Shown in pieces: positions 35,853 through 45,068 of a stretch of DNA of 64,000 bases. The position numbers and the translations under genes are program-made. The stretch spans positions 1,116,001-1,180,000 of the forward strand of contig OZ244625.1 of assembly GCA_965218555.1 (NCBI GenBank). The letters are read 5' to 3'. The notes beneath the pieces are model-generated. The model had not been told where the DNA came from, did not search any database, and saw nothing but the letters and a program-made list of their open reading frames with translations. The DNA comes from JAPPLB01 sp965218555 (GTDB taxonomy: Bacteria > Acidobacteriota > Terriglobia > Bryobacterales > UBA6623). The number at the start of each line of letters is the position of its first letter. Position 1 is the first letter of the stretch.

Positions 35853-37796
35853 ATGGAAATCATTCAGGTCACTCTTCCCGACGGCAGTCGCCAAGAGGTC
35901 GCCAAGGGTACGACTCCGCGGCAAATCGCCGAGTCCATCAGCCCGCGCCTTGCCGCCGCGGCCTTGGTCGCCAAAGTCGACGGAAGACTCATCGATCTCA
36001 GCGAGGCCCTCAACGAAGATACCGACCTGCGCCTGCTCACTTCCAAGGATTCCGAGGCCCTCGAAGTCTACCGCCATTCCTCGGCGCACCTGCTCGCCTA
36101 CGCCGTCCTCGAGCTGTTCCCGGAAACCAAGCTCGGCATCGGCCCGCCCACCGAGCAGGGCTTCTTCTACGACTTCCAGCGTGACGAACCTTTCACGCCC
36201 GAGGACCTCGAGAAGATCGAAGCCCAAATGGCCGAGATCGTTAAGCGCGACCCGCCCAACGAACGAGTGTGGCTCCCTCGTGAGGAGACACTCGCCCAAT
36301 ACCGCAAGATCGGCGACTGGATGAAGTGCGAGCTGATCGAAGACAAGACCGACGACGAACGCATCTCGATCTACAAAACCGGCGACCGCTTCGACGACTT
36401 CTGCCGCGGCCCGCACATCCCCAGCATGGGGCGCATCAAGGCTTTCAAGCTGCTCTCCGTCGCCGGCGCCTACTGGAAAGGCGATGAGAAGAAAGCTCGG
36501 TTGCAGCGGATCTACGGCACCTCCTTCTTCGACAAGAAGGAGTTGAGGCAGTATCTCCATCGGCTGGCAGAAGCCAAGAAACGCGACCACCGCAAGCTCG
36601 GCAAGGCGCTCGACCTCTTCAGCATTCAAGAGAGCGCCGGCCCCGGCCTTGTCTTCTGGCATCCGAAGGGCGGCGCAATCCGCCGCATCATGGAGGACTG
36701 GCTGCGGGACGAGTACGTCAAGCGCGGTTACGGCCTCGTCTACACGCCGCACGTCGCCCGCTTTGACTTGTGGAAGACCTCGGGGCACGCGGATTTCTAT
36801 TCCGAGGACATGTTCAAACGTATGGAGCTGGATGATTCCGAATACCAGCTCAAGCCGATGAACTGCCCCTTCCACATCCTCATTTACAAGGACATGCTCC
36901 GCAGCTACCGCGACCTGCCCATCCGCCTCGGCGAGCTTGGCACCGTCTACCGCTACGAGCGCTCCGGTGTCATGCACGGGCTGCTCCGCGTCCGCGGCTT
37001 CACCCAAGACGACGCCCACATCTTCTGCACCCCCGAACAGGTCAAGGACGAAATCCTGGGCTGCGTCGACTTCGCGCTCGACGTTCTCAGGACCTTCGGT
37101 TTCGACAATTTCGAGGTCGAGCTTTCCACATGGGATGGCGGCCGAAGCAGCCGGTACGCCGGCTCTCCCGAGGAATGGAAGATGGCCGAGGACGGTCTCT
37201 TCAGCGCCCTCGCGGAACGGGACATCAAGGCCAGAGTCATGCCCGACGAGGCGGCCTTCTACGGACCGAAGATCGACATCAAGCTCGTCGATGCCATTGG
37301 CCGATCATGGCAGCTCTCGACCGTTCAGTTCGACTTCAACCTGCCTCGCCGCTTTGCGCTCGAGTACATTGCCGAAGATGGCAAAGCCCACCAGCCTGTG
37401 ATGGTCCATCGCGCGCTGTGGGGCTCCGTCGAGCGGTTTTTCGGCGTCTTGATAGAACATTACGCCGGAGCGTTTCCCGTTTGGCTTGCGCCGGTGCAGG
37501 CCATCGTCCTACCCATCACCGACCGTCAAAACGAATACGCCCAACAGGTTGCCGCCCGCCTCGAGGAAGCCGGGATCCGCACCGAGCTTGACGCCCGCAG
37601 TGAAAAAATCAACTTCAAGATCCGTGAGGCGCAGTTGCAGAAGGTCCCCTTCATGCTCGTCGTCGGCACCCGTGAAGCCGAATCCGGAACCGTCTCCGTC
37701 CGCCACCGCAAAGAAACCGACCGAGGCGTCCAAGCCCTCGAAGACTTCATCACCCAAATCCAGACCCTCATCGAAACCAGAGACTGCAAAGCCTGA
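35853..37796 (+). CDS. thrS: Threonyl-tRNA synthetase
   Basis: 647 residues. TGS domain at the start (VTLPDGSRQEVAKGTTPRQIAE), editing domain with HSSAHLL and FCRGPHIPS, and a class II core with KPMNCPFHILIYK, YRYERSGVMHGLLRVRGFTQDDAHIFC and VMVHRALWGSVERFFG. The three zinc ligands (Cys in MNCP, His in VMHG, His in MVHR) are all present. The C-terminal anticodon-binding domain begins at APVQAIVLPIT. ATG at 35853 gives the family's usual start; a GTG at 35838 is in frame. The usual infC-rpmI-rplT neighbours do not follow. Confidence 0.95.
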   Translation: MEIIQVTLPDGSRQEVAKGTTPRQIAESISPRLAAAALVAKVDGRLIDLSEALNEDTDLRLLTSKDSEALEVYRHSSAHLLAYAVLELFPETKLGIGPPTEQGFFYDFQRDEPFTPEDLEKIEAQMAEIVKRDPPNERVWLPREETLAQYRKIGDWMKCELIEDKTDDERISIYKTGDRFDDFCRGPHIPSMGRIKAFKLLSVAGAYWKGDEKKARLQRIYGTSFFDKKELRQYLHRLAEAKKRDHRKLGKALDLFSIQESAGPGLVFWHPKGGAIRRIMEDWLRDEYVKRGYGLVYTPHVARFDLWKTSGHADFYSEDMFKRMELDDSEYQLKPMNCPFHILIYKDMLRSYRDLPIRLGELGTVYRYERSGVMHGLLRVRGFTQDDAHIFCTPEQVKDEILGCVDFALDVLRTFGFDNFEVELSTWDGGRSSRYAGSPEEWKMAEDGLFSALAERDIKARVMPDEAAFYGPKIDIKLVDAIGRSWQLSTVQFDFNLPRRFALEYIAEDGKAHQPVMVHRALWGSVERFFGVLIEHYAGAFPVWLAPVQAIVLPITDRQNEYAQQVAARLEEAGIRTELDARSEKINFKIREAQLQKVPFMLVVGTREAESGTVSVRHRKETDRGVQALEDFITQIQTLIETRDCKA

Positions 37797-37949
37797 GGCC
37801 GCCGCGAACAGCACCCCGATCAGTAAACCGGCCGCTCGTGAGTTCGTGGCCGACCCACCCTCCGTGCACATTCTCTCCCTGCCTGGTATGCCCCCCTGGC
37901 AACTTCGTCGGTCTTTCTGACAACCGTCCAGCAGACTGCTTGCTGCAGT

Positions 37950-38735
37950 TCAAAACGACGGCAAGTTTTTCAGCATGGAGGCGGTGGTGCCGCCGCCGGC
38001 AAGCTTTACGCTGTCGAGCATTATGCGGGAGGGCTGATGGATAGCTCCGATGTAGCGGGCCTGTTGGCGTCCGGGACCCATGAGAATGAGCGCGTAGGAC
38101 CGGCTTGAGTAGGAAAGCACCTGGAACTGAATCTGGTCAGCGGGCTTGCTGATCCACTGCTCGTTTTCGGGGCGGCCGATCTTGCGGACGACATCCTGAT
38201 AACCGTCGGCGACGACGAGGCCGAGATAGAGTTGATCGGTGGTTGCGGTATCCTGCGGGAAGAGGATGTCGAGCGGGCTGCGAAGCGAGTCGAAGGCATA
38301 CATCACGACGAAGAGGCAAGCGAGCAAGCCGACGCCCAACGCGGCGAAAAGGAAGCGTCCGACGCTGGACTCGGCTACAGACTCGCGGCTCGCGGGCTGA
38401 GGCCCTGCGATGACGTCGGCGGTCTTGGGCGGCGTCTTGCGCGCCGGCATCTCGATCAGGCGTTCCTGATGGGGCCAGACCTTGCCGGCCTTCCACTCCA
38501 GCTCACGGGTGAGACCGACGATCAGCACCGGCGAATCCGAGTTGCCAATGCTTCCGAGGCAAGTGCGGGGAATCCAGATTTCGAGCCCGCTTGATGCGTT
38601 CGCAACAAGCACTTCCGACCACGTTTCCTTGGCGAGCGTCCACTCGTTGTGCTCGACGTTGCGGATGGTGGGGTAGAAGGAGAAGCGGCGCCCGGCCAAC
38701 TCGTCGAGAGGAATCTGAGGTGACGCGGAAGCCAT
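37950..38735 (-). CDS. Single-pass membrane protein, unknown function
   Basis: 261 residues. The N-terminal part (1-120) contains beta-rich segments (FSFYPTIRNVEHNEWTL, LEIWIPRTCLG) and may be cytoplasmic. One membrane helix lies at about 125-147 (GRFLFAALGVGLLACLFVVMYAF). The C-terminal part has LYLGLVVADGYQDVVRKIG and a beta-sheet end (SYALILMGPGRQQARYIGAIH). I do not recognise the family. It follows midA by 21 bases, in the same direction, and is probably in the same operon. Start at 38735 has only a weak ribosome-binding site. Confidence 0.75.
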   Translation of the reverse strand: MASASPQIPLDELAGRRFSFYPTIRNVEHNEWTLAKETWSEVLVANASSGLEIWIPRTCLGSIGNSDSPVLIVGLTRELEWKAGKVWPHQERLIEMPARKTPPKTADVIAGPQPASRESVAESSVGRFLFAALGVGLLACLFVVMYAFDSLRSPLDILFPQDTATTDQLYLGLVVADGYQDVVRKIGRPENEQWISKPADQIQFQVLSYSSRSYALILMGPGRQQARYIGAIHQPSRIMLDSVKLAGGGTTASMLKNLPSF

Positions 38736-38756
38736 ACGCTGCTCGGAGTATAACGT

Positions 38757-39740
38757 TTATTTCTTCTGAACCAAGACACGGAATGTCTCGCCCATTCCGA
38801 ACAACAATGACTTCAGTTGCAGGCGGAGTTGTAGCGCTTCGGTGTCCGTCTTGGCTTCGAGTGCGGCGGCAAAGTTGTCCGTTTCGCCGAGGGCGAGGAG
38901 GAACTGCGACTGGGTGCGCAGTCCCAGTGAGTTCAGGCCGAGTTCCCGGCCTCGTGCCTCGAGTGCGGTGAAGTTGACGTGCGCGGTGATGTCGCGGCAG
39001 CCGGGGTTGGCGAGAACGTCCTCCTTGGCCTGGTGCCGCTCGTAGGCCATCAGGGAGCCCCGTGGAAAACGGCGGCCAGCGGCAATCTCCTCGGCTGTGT
39101 AGCCGTAGTCGATGGTCAGTACGTATCCACGTTTGAGGGCAGCGGCGATGCGCGCGCATTCGTCCAGGGCGGCGAGGTTGACCTCGATGTGATCACCTTC
39201 TGTGAGGCCGGGCGCGTAGCGGCTGATGTAGTTGGTCGCCGGCGGTTCGGCAGGCCGGCCGGTCGTCCATCGAAAACCGCCGCCGTGCGACGCGACGAGC
39301 AGCTCGGTCAGTCCGTCACTCCGGCGTTCGACGAGATGGACGGGCAGAGCGTCGAAGAACTCGTTCGAATAGACAACCCCCTGGAACGCTTCAGGCAGAG
39401 TCCCGCTCGTGCGCTCGACTGCGAGACAACGGGCCTCCGGCAACGCCTTTCTCACTTCCGCGAGCGTTTCGCCTCGCCCCGCGCCCAGTTCGATGACCGT
39501 GAAGTCTTCGGGAGAACCCATCTCTTCGCGCCACCGCGCGATCTGTTGAGTGATGAGACGTCCAAAGACCGGCTGGAGCTGCGAGTTCGTGTAGAAGTCG
39601 CCTTCGCGGCCGAAGTGATCCTCTCCGCGCATGTAGTAGCCGAGGCCGGGATGATAGAGCGACAGATCCATGAAGAGCCGGAAGGAGATCGGACCGTGAG
39701 CACGGATCTCCTCGTGGATCAACGCCTCGAGATGAGTCAT
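38757..39740 (-). CDS. MidA/NDUFAF7-like SAM-dependent methyltransferase
   Basis: 327 residues. ISFRLFMDLSLYHPGLGYY and GREGDFYTNSQLQPVFGRLI are the DUF185/MidA signature. The SAM-binding motif I is FTVIELGAGRGET, followed by VVYSNEFFDALPVHLV, as in NDUFAF7, which dimethylates an Arg of a complex I subunit. The bacterial substrate is unknown; respiratory complex I is a guess by homology. GYVLTIDYGYTAEE and AHVNFTALEARG complete the family pattern. The start overlaps the upstream small gene by ATGA. Confidence 0.87.
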   Translation of the reverse strand: MTHLEALIHEEIRAHGPISFRLFMDLSLYHPGLGYYMRGEDHFGREGDFYTNSQLQPVFGRLITQQIARWREEMGSPEDFTVIELGAGRGETLAEVRKALPEARCLAVERTSGTLPEAFQGVVYSNEFFDALPVHLVERRSDGLTELLVASHGGGFRWTTGRPAEPPATNYISRYAPGLTEGDHIEVNLAALDECARIAAALKRGYVLTIDYGYTAEEIAAGRRFPRGSLMAYERHQAKEDVLANPGCRDITAHVNFTALEARGRELGLNSLGLRTQSQFLLALGETDNFAAALEAKTDTEALQLRLQLKSLLFGMGETFRVLVQKK

Positions 39741-40021
39741 ACCGGAGCGTCGGGGTTATCAATGCTCTGGGGCGTGTAGACGAACATCTCGACGAAGTAG
39801 TCGTGGAGGCCGTCGAAGATCATGCGCTGGAGGGTCCAGGGAAACTGGCTGTTCGTAAGGTCGCGGGGATGGATCTCCAGGTAATAGGTGTGGATGCCGG
39901 GCGGTTTGTTCTTGAGTTCGATGACCAGTTCGAGCCGGCCGTTCTCTTCGCGCGCCGAAAAGCTCAGAAGAGGGTGCTTGTACTTCTTGAGTTCGTTCTC
40001 GATTCGTGCGACCGCGTCCAT
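39737..40021 (-). CDS. Small conserved protein coupled to midA, unknown function
   Basis: 94 residues: helix (MDAVARIENELKKYKHPLLSF), strand-rich middle (RLELVIELKNKPPGIHTYYLEI), then FPWTLQRMIFDGLHDYFVEMFVYTP, an alpha/beta sandwich-like pattern. The stop overlaps the midA start as ATGA, so the two are translationally coupled and likely act together. No named family recognised. I use the ATG at 40021; the open frame extends to 40180 but would then cross the promoter of the divergent gene. Confidence 0.7.
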   Translation of the reverse strand: MDAVARIENELKKYKHPLLSFSAREENGRLELVIELKNKPPGIHTYYLEIHPRDLTNSQFPWTLQRMIFDGLHDYFVEMFVYTPQSIDNPDAPV

Positions 40022-40121
40022 GGACGCCAGAGTAACAAACCATCGTGTGTGGTCCGGGCGAGGGAGCCCCACCAGCGGGAGTTCTCGGAACCTGACCGCT
40101 GGAGGGAGCCGGAACATCTTT

Positions 40122-40130
40122 TGATAGAAT
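40122..40130 (+). promoter_or_regulatory. Extended -10 promoter candidate for the PQQ-like gene
   Basis: TGATAGAAT: TG at 40122-40123 and TAGAAT at 40125-40130. A transcript starting near 40137 would exclude the ATG at 40129 and so supports the start at 40150. Confidence 0.45.
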
Positions 40131-40149
40131 GGCGAACCTGGAGAAGCCC

Positions 40150-42369
40150 ATGAGCTCGCGCCCGACAATACAATTTTCACTGGCCTTTAGCGCCTTTCTG
40201 GCCGCCTCCTTGGTGCTTCCAGCAGCCGATTGGCCGGCGTGGCGGGGTGTCAACGCGGACGGCGTTTCATCCGAGGAGGGCCTGCCCGCGAAGTGGTCCC
40301 AAGAAGGCGAGAATCTGCTCTGGAAGGCGCCGGTCGGCGGGCGCTCGACGCCGATCGTGGTTGACGGCCGGGTCTGCGTGATCACGCTGGCCGAGCCGCA
40401 GGAACCGACGAAGTGGCAGGAAAGAATCGTCTGCCTGGACACGGAAACGGGCAAAATTCGTTGGGATCACCGCTACAGCATCTTCCAGACCGACATCCCG
40501 CATCATCGCGTGGGCTGGGCCTCGTTGGCGGGCGACCCGCAGACCGGATATGTATATTCGCACGGCGTCGAGGGCTTGTTCATCTGCTTCGACCGTGACG
40601 GCAAGATCGTTTGGTCGCGTTCGTTTGGCGAAGAGGTGGGGCGCATCTCGGGCTTCGGCGGGCGGACCGTCGATCCCTTGATTGACGGAGACCTGGTGAT
40701 CGTAAGCTTTCTCACAGCGGGGTGGGGCGGCAACTTTATCCCGCGGCACCGTTTCTTTGCACTTGACAAGTCCACGGGGGAGATCGTTTGGATTTCGACG
40801 CCCGGCGGGGCTCCCAAAGACACGACGTACTCCGTGCCCGTGGTGCGTGTGATTGACGGCGAACGGCTGCTTGTCACCGGCAACGGCGACGGCGGCATCT
40901 ACGCGCTGCAGGTCGCGACCGGCAAGAAGGTTTGGAACTTCCCGCTCAGCAAACGCGGCATCAATTCGTCGGTGCTGGTGAACGGCAGCGACGTCTACGC
41001 CTCGCACAGCGAGGAGAATGTCGATGGAAGCACGGCGATGGGGCGGCTGGTTCACCTGAACGCCGGGCAGGTGTCCGAGGGCAAGCCCGCGCAGGTGTGG
41101 AAAGTGGATGGCTTCGCCGGGGGTTACGCCTCGCCGGCCTACCACGACGGGATTCTCTATCACGTGGACAACTCGGCCAACTTGACGGCGTTTGATGCCG
41201 GGTCGGGCGAAGAACTCTGGAAGCACAACATCGGGATCGCGCAGAAGGCTTCGCCGATCATCGGCGACGGCAAGATCTACGTGGCCGACGTGGACGGGAA
41301 GTTTCACATTCTCAAGATGAACGGCCGCGAGGAGCCTGAGGTTCTCCATGTCGAGGAATTCAAGAACCCCGACGGAAGCGCAACGCAGATCAACGGTTCA
41401 CCCGCCGTCGCCAACGGGCGGATCTATCTGATGACGACGAGGGAGTTGTACGCGATCGGCGCGAAGCAGCTTGCTGGTTCGGCTGCAAAAGCGGTGAATG
41501 CGGTTTCGAACAAGGCTCCGGCCGGGGCGGCGGCAGCGCAGGTACAGGTTGTTCCGGCGGAGGTCGTCATGAGTCCGGGCGCTTCAAATAAATTCGTCGC
41601 GCGGACCTACGACGCCAAAGGACGATTGATCGGCGAGCCCACTGCGGAGTGGTCATTGGAAGGCCTCAAGGCCGCTGTGTCCGGGTCCGGAGATTTGAAG
41701 GTTGCGGGCGACAATGTTTCGCAGGGCGGGCTTCTCACGGCGACGGTCGGCGGAGTGAAGGGGACCGCGCGCGTGAGTGTGCGCCCGCACATTCCGTTTG
41801 CGGAAGACTTCGAGTCCTATGAAGAGAAGGCCGTTCCTGCGGGGTGGAACGCGGCGCGGGGACGCTTTCAGGTCGCGTCCATTGACGGCAACAAAGTGCT
41901 CAAGAAACCCTCGGCGAATCGCAGGAGTTGGCGAACGACCGTGTTCTTCGGTGATCCCTCCGCATCCGGCTACGTGATAGAGGCTGACCTTTATGGGGTA
42001 CAGAGAGGTCGCTGGAAACCGGATATGGGTCTCGTTTCGCACCGCTATACCCTGGCCCTGATGGGGCCACGCAAAAGGCTGATGATTCGAACCTGGCTCT
42101 CGGAACTAAAACGCTTTTCGAAGCAGGTTCCTTTTGAGATGGAAACGAACAGTTGGTATCGGATGAAGATGCAGGTGGACGTCGCCGAGGACGGCGGCAA
42201 GGCCACCGTGCGGGGCAAGGTTTGGAAGAAGGGCGAGCCGGAACCCGACGCCTGGACGATCGAGGCCGAGGACGCCTTGCCGCATACGCACGGCAGCCCG
42301 GGGATTTACGGCTATTCGGCCGCGGACATTTTCTACGACAACATCAAGGTGACGCCTGCCGGGAGCTAG
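40150..42369 (+). CDS. Exported PQQ-like beta-propeller protein with C-terminal jelly-roll-like domain
   Basis: 739 residues. Signal peptide (FSLAFSAFLAASLVLPAA), then ADWPAWRGVNADGVSSEEGLP, the usual opening of PQQ-like repeat proteins. Propeller blades recur with D-x-x-TG-x-x-W patterns (DTETGKIRWD, DKSTGEIVW, DAGSGEELWKH) to about residue 445. An Ala-rich linker leads to an Ig-like part (VVPAEVVMSPGASNKFV), then a LamG/DUF1080-like domain (FAEDFESYEEKAVPAGW; DIFYDNIKV at the end). True PQQ dehydrogenase residues were not identified, so a binding or structural role is as likely. GGAG lies six bases before the ATG at 40150. Confidence 0.82.
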   Translation: MSSRPTIQFSLAFSAFLAASLVLPAADWPAWRGVNADGVSSEEGLPAKWSQEGENLLWKAPVGGRSTPIVVDGRVCVITLAEPQEPTKWQERIVCLDTETGKIRWDHRYSIFQTDIPHHRVGWASLAGDPQTGYVYSHGVEGLFICFDRDGKIVWSRSFGEEVGRISGFGGRTVDPLIDGDLVIVSFLTAGWGGNFIPRHRFFALDKSTGEIVWISTPGGAPKDTTYSVPVVRVIDGERLLVTGNGDGGIYALQVATGKKVWNFPLSKRGINSSVLVNGSDVYASHSEENVDGSTAMGRLVHLNAGQVSEGKPAQVWKVDGFAGGYASPAYHDGILYHVDNSANLTAFDAGSGEELWKHNIGIAQKASPIIGDGKIYVADVDGKFHILKMNGREEPEVLHVEEFKNPDGSATQINGSPAVANGRIYLMTTRELYAIGAKQLAGSAAKAVNAVSNKAPAGAAAAQVQVVPAEVVMSPGASNKFVARTYDAKGRLIGEPTAEWSLEGLKAAVSGSGDLKVAGDNVSQGGLLTATVGGVKGTARVSVRPHIPFAEDFESYEEKAVPAGWNAARGRFQVASIDGNKVLKKPSANRRSWRTTVFFGDPSASGYVIEADLYGVQRGRWKPDMGLVSHRYTLALMGPRKRLMIRTWLSELKRFSKQVPFEMETNSWYRMKMQVDVAEDGGKATVRGKVWKKGEPEPDAWTIEAEDALPHTHGSPGIYGYSAADIFYDNIKVTPAGS

Positions 42370-42421
42370 CTCCGCGGTTGGGCCTGACGGCTGTCGGCCC
42401 CGCTGTCACCGAACGGATCGG

Positions 42422-43855
42422 ATGTTTTACATGAAATCGAATCGCTTAGCGACCCTCGCGACAGTAGCACTGGCGGCTCTGGCGGTGTTGCCCGCTTTCG
42501 CCGCGGACTGGCCCATGTGGGGCGGCCGGCCTGACCGCAACATGGTTTCCGACGAGAAAGGCATTCCCCGCACGTGGGACCTCAAGACGAAAACCAACAT
42601 CAAGTGGGTGGCGGAGTTGGGCTCGCAGTCGTACGGCAATCCGGTGATCGCGGATGACAAGGTTTTTGTCGGCACTAACAACGAGCTGCTGCGCAACCCG
42701 AAGCTCGGTAGCGACCGCGGTGTTGTGATGTGCTTTCGCGAGTCCGACGGCGAGTTTTTATGGCAGATGACTCATACGAAGCTGGCCTCGGGGCGCGTCA
42801 ATGATTGGCCGGAGCAGGGTGTCTGCTCGTCTCCGGCGGTGGTGGGAAAAGTCGCTTATTACGTGTCGAATCGCGCCGAAGTCATTGCCGTGGATACGGA
42901 GGGCTTCCGGGACGGCGAGAACGACGGTCCATTCGTGGATGAGGAGGAGACGTCGGAGATCGACGGTGATGTGCTCTGGAAGCTCGACATGTATGAGGAA
43001 CTGGCGGTGTTCCCGCACAACATGGCGGCGACCTCGCCGCTTGTCGTCGGGGATATCCTGTTCGTCAACACCTCAAACGGCGTCGACGAGAGCCACATCA
43101 ATATTCCGTTCCCGGACGCGCCGAGCTTTCTGGCGCTTGACCGCCACACGGGCGAGATCCTCTGGGAAGACGGGTCCCCCGGAGAAAACATCCTGCACGG
43201 CCAGTGGGCATCTCCGGCTTATGGTGAAATTCTCGGCAAGGAACAAGTGATCTTCGCCGGAGGCGACGGCTGGCTGCGCAGCTTCGAGCCGAACACTGGT
43301 GAGCTCATCTGGGAGTTCGACTGCAACCCTAAGGAGTCCGAGTGGAAGCAAGGCCGGGGTGACCGCAACAATATCATCGCTACGCCGGTGATCTATGACG
43401 ACAAGGTCTTCGTGGCGGTCGGGCAAGACCCGGAGCACGGCGAAGGCATCGGCCATCTGTGGGCGATTGATGCTACCGGGACCGATGACATTACCAAGAC
43501 GGGCGTTGTTTGGCATCACGACTTCCGGCGGACGATTTCAACCGTGGCCATCGACGCCGGCATCCTTTATGCTCCGAACTTCAGCGGGTTTTTTCATGCC
43601 TTGGACGTAGAGACCGGCAAGCTGTTGTGGGAGCATGACATGTTCGCGGCCGTGTGGGGATCGCCGTTCGTTGCGGACGGCAAGGTGATGCTGGGCGACG
43701 AAGACGGCGACTTGACGGTGCTGAAGGCGGGGCGCGTGATGGAAGTGCTTTCGGAGATCAACTTTGGAAACACCATCTACAGCACGCCGGTCGTCGCAAA
43801 CGGCACGCTCTACATCATGACCCGCTCGCACATGTATGCGATCGCCGGCAACTAG
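42422..43855 (+). CDS. Exported PQQ-like beta-propeller protein
   Basis: 477 residues. Signal peptide (LATVALAALAVLPAFA) and the ADWPMWGGRPDRNMVSDEKGIP opening shared with the preceding gene. The whole mature protein is a propeller (CFRESDGEFLWQ, DRHTGEILWEDG, EPNTGELIWEFD, DVETGKLLWEH), ending VVANGTLYIMTRSHMYAIAGN. Repeated Asp/Gly-rich blade tips are typical of the non-enzymatic PQQ-like families. It lies 52 bases after the first propeller gene, in the same direction. The ATG at 42431 (MKSN) is an alternative start. Confidence 0.83.
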   Translation: MFYMKSNRLATLATVALAALAVLPAFAADWPMWGGRPDRNMVSDEKGIPRTWDLKTKTNIKWVAELGSQSYGNPVIADDKVFVGTNNELLRNPKLGSDRGVVMCFRESDGEFLWQMTHTKLASGRVNDWPEQGVCSSPAVVGKVAYYVSNRAEVIAVDTEGFRDGENDGPFVDEEETSEIDGDVLWKLDMYEELAVFPHNMAATSPLVVGDILFVNTSNGVDESHINIPFPDAPSFLALDRHTGEILWEDGSPGENILHGQWASPAYGEILGKEQVIFAGGDGWLRSFEPNTGELIWEFDCNPKESEWKQGRGDRNNIIATPVIYDDKVFVAVGQDPEHGEGIGHLWAIDATGTDDITKTGVVWHHDFRRTISTVAIDAGILYAPNFSGFFHALDVETGKLLWEHDMFAAVWGSPFVADGKVMLGDEDGDLTVLKAGRVMEVLSEINFGNTIYSTPVVANGTLYIMTRSHMYAIAGN

Positions 43856-43919
43856 GAGCAGGCTGCACCCGAGAAACCAAGCGTAGAGGGCCGCTGCCCG
43901 CATTCGATCATCAACAACC

Positions 43920-45014
43920 ATGGCAAGCACTGAAGTTTCCTGCGACCTGCAAACGAGAGTCGACGCCGCCCGCGAGCGTCTCGACGCCCACGTACGCGAG
44001 ATCATCGCTTGGCACTTTGACCCCGAGACCGGCTGTCCTTTTTGGCTCGACTTCGCCTCGAAGCTCGATTGGGATCCACGGACGGAAGTAAAGGGTTTCG
44101 AGGATCTGCGGCGGCTCGGTTTCTTTGAAGACGAATGGCTGCGGGGCGGCCCGGTGCGGCGCTGGGTGCCCAAGGGGCTGGCGGGCAAGCCGGTCTACGT
44201 GTTCGAAACCGGTGGCACGACGGGCGTGCCGAAGTCACGCATCAATATCGATGACTTCCGCATCGACTATTCCGAGTTCAGCCACACGCTGCCGGACGAA
44301 TTCTTCCCTCCGGGGGCGGATTGGGTGCAGGTCGGCCCGTCGGGACCGCGGCGATTGCGGCTTGCCGTGGAACACTTGGCGCAGGTTCGCGGCGGGATCT
44401 GTTTCCAGATCGATCTGGACCCGCGTTGGGTTGTCAAGCTTCTCAAGCAGGGCGACATCAAGCAAGCCGAGGCGTACAAGAAACATTGCATCGATCAGGC
44501 GGTGATCATCCTTGAGAACCACCCGAACATCAAGTGTCTGTTCACGACGCCGAAGCTGCTCGAGGCGCTTGCCGAGCGCGTTTCGCTAAAGGAGATGGGC
44601 ATCACGGGCGTCTTCTGCGGGGGCACGGAGATGACGCCGCAGTTTCATCGCTTTGCCCGTGAGGAGTTGCTGGAAGGCGCCTATTTCGCCGCGACGTACG
44701 GCAATACGTTGATGGGACTAGCCTGTCACAAACCTTTCGACCCGGCGGACAACCACGCCATCATCTACTACCCGCCACAACCGCGCGCCGTGAGCCAAGC
44801 GGTCAACCCGGACGACATGGACACCGTTGTCGACTATGGCGAGACGGGTCGTGTTCTGCTCACGACGCTGACGAAAGAATTCTTCATGCCGCGGTTCCCC
44901 GAGCGCGACGAATGCGAGCGCGAGCCGCCCATCGATCTGTATCCGTGGGACGGGGTGCGCAATGTCCGGCCGTTCTCCCAGACGAAGAACAAGGTCGCGA
45001 TCGGGGTGTATTGA
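43920..45014 (+). CDS. Adenylate-forming enzyme, PaaK/EhpF-like
   Basis: 364 residues; the P-loop-like motif is ETGGTTGVPKSRI, as in phenylacetate-CoA ligase and EhpF. LFTTPKLLEALAERV, GVFCGGTEMTPQF and FAATYGNTLMGLAC follow the PaaK-like order, and YGETGRVLLTTLTKEFFMPRFPERD is the Asp/Gly hinge region. It is shorter than PaaK (about 430 residues) and ends soon after the hinge, so the C-terminal lid domain is reduced. The acyl substrate is not evident. Its stop is followed directly by the Fe-dehydrogenase gene, so the two are likely one unit. Confidence 0.8.
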   Translation: MASTEVSCDLQTRVDAARERLDAHVREIIAWHFDPETGCPFWLDFASKLDWDPRTEVKGFEDLRRLGFFEDEWLRGGPVRRWVPKGLAGKPVYVFETGGTTGVPKSRINIDDFRIDYSEFSHTLPDEFFPPGADWVQVGPSGPRRLRLAVEHLAQVRGGICFQIDLDPRWVVKLLKQGDIKQAEAYKKHCIDQAVIILENHPNIKCLFTTPKLLEALAERVSLKEMGITGVFCGGTEMTPQFHRFAREELLEGAYFAATYGNTLMGLACHKPFDPADNHAIIYYPPQPRAVSQAVNPDDMDTVVDYGETGRVLLTTLTKEFFMPRFPERDECEREPPIDLYPWDGVRNVRPFSQTKNKVAIGVY

Positions 45015-45068
45015 TTGCAGGGTCTGCCGGCCGAAGGACTCCTGCCCCGCCGCATCGCCCGCTTCGAT

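Noticed and set aside
35811..37019. A 402-codon open frame on the minus strand
   Set aside because: Antisense to thrS, whose motifs are complete; no domain in the antisense translation.
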